From positions 1 to 7,497 of the forward strand of contig JACRCS010000158.1 of the NCBI GenBank assembly GCA_016218905.1: a stretch of DNA of 7,497 bases, in the 5' to 3' direction. Made by a program: the position numbers and the translations under genes. The stretch is from Deltaproteobacteria bacterium. GTDB taxonomy: Bacteria; Desulfobacterota_C; Deferrisomatia; Deferrisomatales; JACRMM01. Below the pieces are notes generated by a model. That model was not told the DNA's origin. It made no database searches and saw only the letters and a list, made by a program, of their open reading frames with translations. Below, piece by piece: positions 6,603-7,497 of the stretch; the first letter of the stretch is position 1; each line of letters begins with the position of its first letter.

Positions 6603-6609
6603 ACCTCCT
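6603..6609 (-). promoter_or_regulatory. Shine-Dalgarno site of the RdgC-like gene
   Basis: AGGAGGT on the minus strand, 3 bases before the ATG at 6599. It fixes this start: the frame is open far upstream, but those codons lie antisense-shifted inside the nucleotidase gene and are not protein-like. Confidence 0.8.
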
Positions 6610-6646
6610 CTGCTTGCGGCTTTATACGCGGGCGGCCCGAACGGTG

Positions 6647-7297
6647 TCAACGACGCCGCGGAGCGGGCGCCGCTCGGCCGCGGGCCCGAAACAGGCCAGG
6701 CAACTCGAGTGGGGAGCGGGCGTGGAGGTGACCTCCGCCGGGCGTCTCGGAGACGAGGACGGTCGTGATGCCGAAACTCCGCGCGGTATCGAGATTGTCG
6801 GCGCTGTCGTCCGCCATCCAGGTCCCGGCTCCGTCGGCTCCGAGTCTCTCCAATACCTTTCGGTAGCCGTGAGGCCGTGGTTTCGGGAGGTAGTCGAAGT
6901 AGGCGATATCGAAGACATCCGCGATGAGCTCCTCGATCCCGAGGCACCTGAGGACCGAGCGGGCGTGGGCCGCCGAGCCGTTCGTGAAGACGAACTTCTC
7001 CCCGGGAAGCTCGCCCAGCGCCTCCGCCAGGAGCGGGTCCCTCCCGAGGAACTGCGCGACCGGGACGTCGTGGACGTACTCCAGGTAATCGCCCGGCTCG
7101 ACGCCGTGATGGGCCATGAGCCCGCACATCGTGAGACCGTACTCCTCCCAGTACCGGCGGCGCAGCTCCGCGATCTCGCCGGGCGGGAGCCCCAGCCGCA
7201 CGGCCATGTACTCCGAGATCCTCCGGTTGACGACCTCGAAGAGGCCGCACGAGGCGGGATAGAGCGTATTGTCGAGATCCAGGAGCCATACGGTCAT
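6647..7297 (-). CDS. HAD hydrolase, pyrimidine 5'-nucleotidase-like
   Basis: A 216-aa cytoplasmic phosphatase of the haloacid dehalogenase superfamily. All four motifs are present: I, DLDNTLYP with nucleophile D7 and acid D9; II, FTNGS with T105; III, K139 in LPKP; IV, DDSADNL with D163/D164 and D167 for Mg2+. The helical cap lies between motifs I and II (about 15-95). DLDNTLYP, FTNGS and the LPKP / DDSADNL pair are typical of the SDT1/PHM8-like pyrimidine 5'-nucleotidases, which dephosphorylate UMP or CMP; other small phosphate esters are possible. The last 15 or so residues are an Arg/Ala/Pro-rich tail. The ATG overlaps the stop of the 20-codon frame before it (ATGA), and only a weak AGGG precedes it, so translation may depend on coupling. 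It sits between ligA and the RdgC-like gene; a role in nucleotide clean-up during repair is a guess from context. Confidence 0.88.
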   Translation of the reverse strand: MTVWLLDLDNTLYPASCGLFEVVNRRISEYMAVRLGLPPGEIAELRRRYWEEYGLTMCGLMAHHGVEPGDYLEYVHDVPVAQFLGRDPLLAEALGELPGEKFVFTNGSAAHARSVLRCLGIEELIADVFDIAYFDYLPKPRPHGYRKVLERLGADGAGTWMADDSADNLDTARSFGITTVLVSETPGGGHLHARSPLELPGLFRARGRAAPAPRRR

Positions 7298-7356
7298 GGG
7301 AACCCTGCCAGCGCGAGCTCCGCCCTCGTCAGACCACTGGCCGGAGCCCCCTTCAT
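7294..7356 (-). CDS. Possible 20-aa ORF linking ligA and the nucleotidase gene
   Basis: Reads [20 protein letters not shown]. Its ATG overlaps the ligA stop as ATGA (7353-7356) and its TGA overlaps the nucleotidase ATG as ATGA (7294-7297), so it fills the gap exactly. GGAAGG lies 3 bases before its ATG, inside ligA. It may act only as a ribosome relay that couples ligA translation to the weakly preceded nucleotidase start, or be chance. The peptide matches nothing I know and has no membrane or signal character. Confidence 0.33.
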   Translation of the reverse strand: MKGAPASGLTRAELALAGFP

Positions 7357-7497
7357 GTGCCTTCCAGCCCTCTCTCCTCCGCCCTGCGCAGGAGCCCGAG
7401 GAAGTCCGACTCGGAGAGACGGTGCACTCCGAGCTCTCCGGCCCGGGCCGCCTTGGAACCCGCGTCTTCGCCGACGACCACGTAGTCGGTCTTTCGA
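7353..7497 (-). CDS. ligA: NAD-dependent DNA ligase LigA, C-terminal end (5' part outside window)
   Basis: Only the last 47 residues are visible, entering from the right edge and ending in TGA at 7353-7355. They match the end of the BRCT domain that closes Lig[15 protein letters not shown], then a helix ARAGELGV, then [15 protein letters not shown]. In LigA this domain helps the NAD+-dependent sealing of nicks in replication and repair. Other BRCT proteins could share the fold, but the TDYVVxGEDxGSK wording followed by a stop about 30 residues later is characteristic of LigA. It is the most upstream visible gene of the minus-strand run, and its stop overlaps the ATG of the 20-codon frame. Confidence 0.87.
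   Translation of the reverse strand, partial: RKTDYVVVGEDAGSKAARAGELGVHRLSESDFLGLLRRAEERGLEGT

Noticed and set aside
1..7497. CRISPR arrays, insertion sequences, transposases, phage genes or attachment sites
   Set aside because: No regularly spaced direct repeats with unique spacers, no terminal inverted repeats flanking a transposase, and no phage or integrase protein were seen. The only tandem array is the short degenerate 18-bp one.

Overview
The window is GC-rich and gene-dense. It carries eight well-supported protein genes, two of them cut by the window edges, plus two doubtful small reading frames. The gene mix is a CoxE-like VWA protein, a TrpB2-type tryptophan synthase beta chain, an RpoS-like sigma factor, a PRC-barrel protein, an S41 protease, a short RdgC-like protein, a HAD nucleotidase and NAD-dependent ligase. 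With strong Shine-Dalgarno sites and a GC bias at third codon positions, it suggests a free-living bacterium from a lineage such as Myxococcota/Deltaproteobacteria, Rokubacteria/Methylomirabilota or Acidobacteria. That placement is an inference from family resemblance only.

Left part (1-4136, all plus strand). The 3' part of a VWA (CoxE-type) gene is followed after 25 bases by a complete trpB2. A GC-rich hairpin without a T-run closes this pair. A 331-base gap with short repeated TAGACC motifs leads to a sigma-70 family gene of RpoS type, whose start is fixed by a GGAGGTGA site at 2577. A perfect 12-bp hairpin follows it. After a less GC-rich leader that can fold over its own Shine-Dalgarno site comes a 119-aa PRC-barrel gene, closed by a good intrinsic terminator at 4103-4136.

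Middle (4137-4661). This is a convergent gap between the plus-strand and minus-strand gene sets. It has no recognised gene. It holds six degenerate 18-bp tandem units whose differences fall almost only at one codon position, and an imperfect 12-bp inverted repeat.

Right part (4662-7497, all minus strand, transcribed right to left). The order is the ligA 3' end, a 20-codon frame joined to both neighbours by ATGA overlaps, a HAD pyrimidine-nucleotidase-like gene, a short RdgC-like gene and an S41 C-terminal-processing peptidase. Spacings are small (47 and 66 bases for the last two gaps) and there is no obvious internal terminator, so this looks like one operon mixing DNA repair, nucleotide housekeeping and envelope proteolysis.

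Nothing here is clearly a new defence or mobile system. The points most worth a second look are the ATGA-tiled mini-ORF, the S41 protease with Thr in place of the usual catalytic Lys, the wobble-variable 18-bp repeat, and the short RdgC-like gene in a ligA operon.
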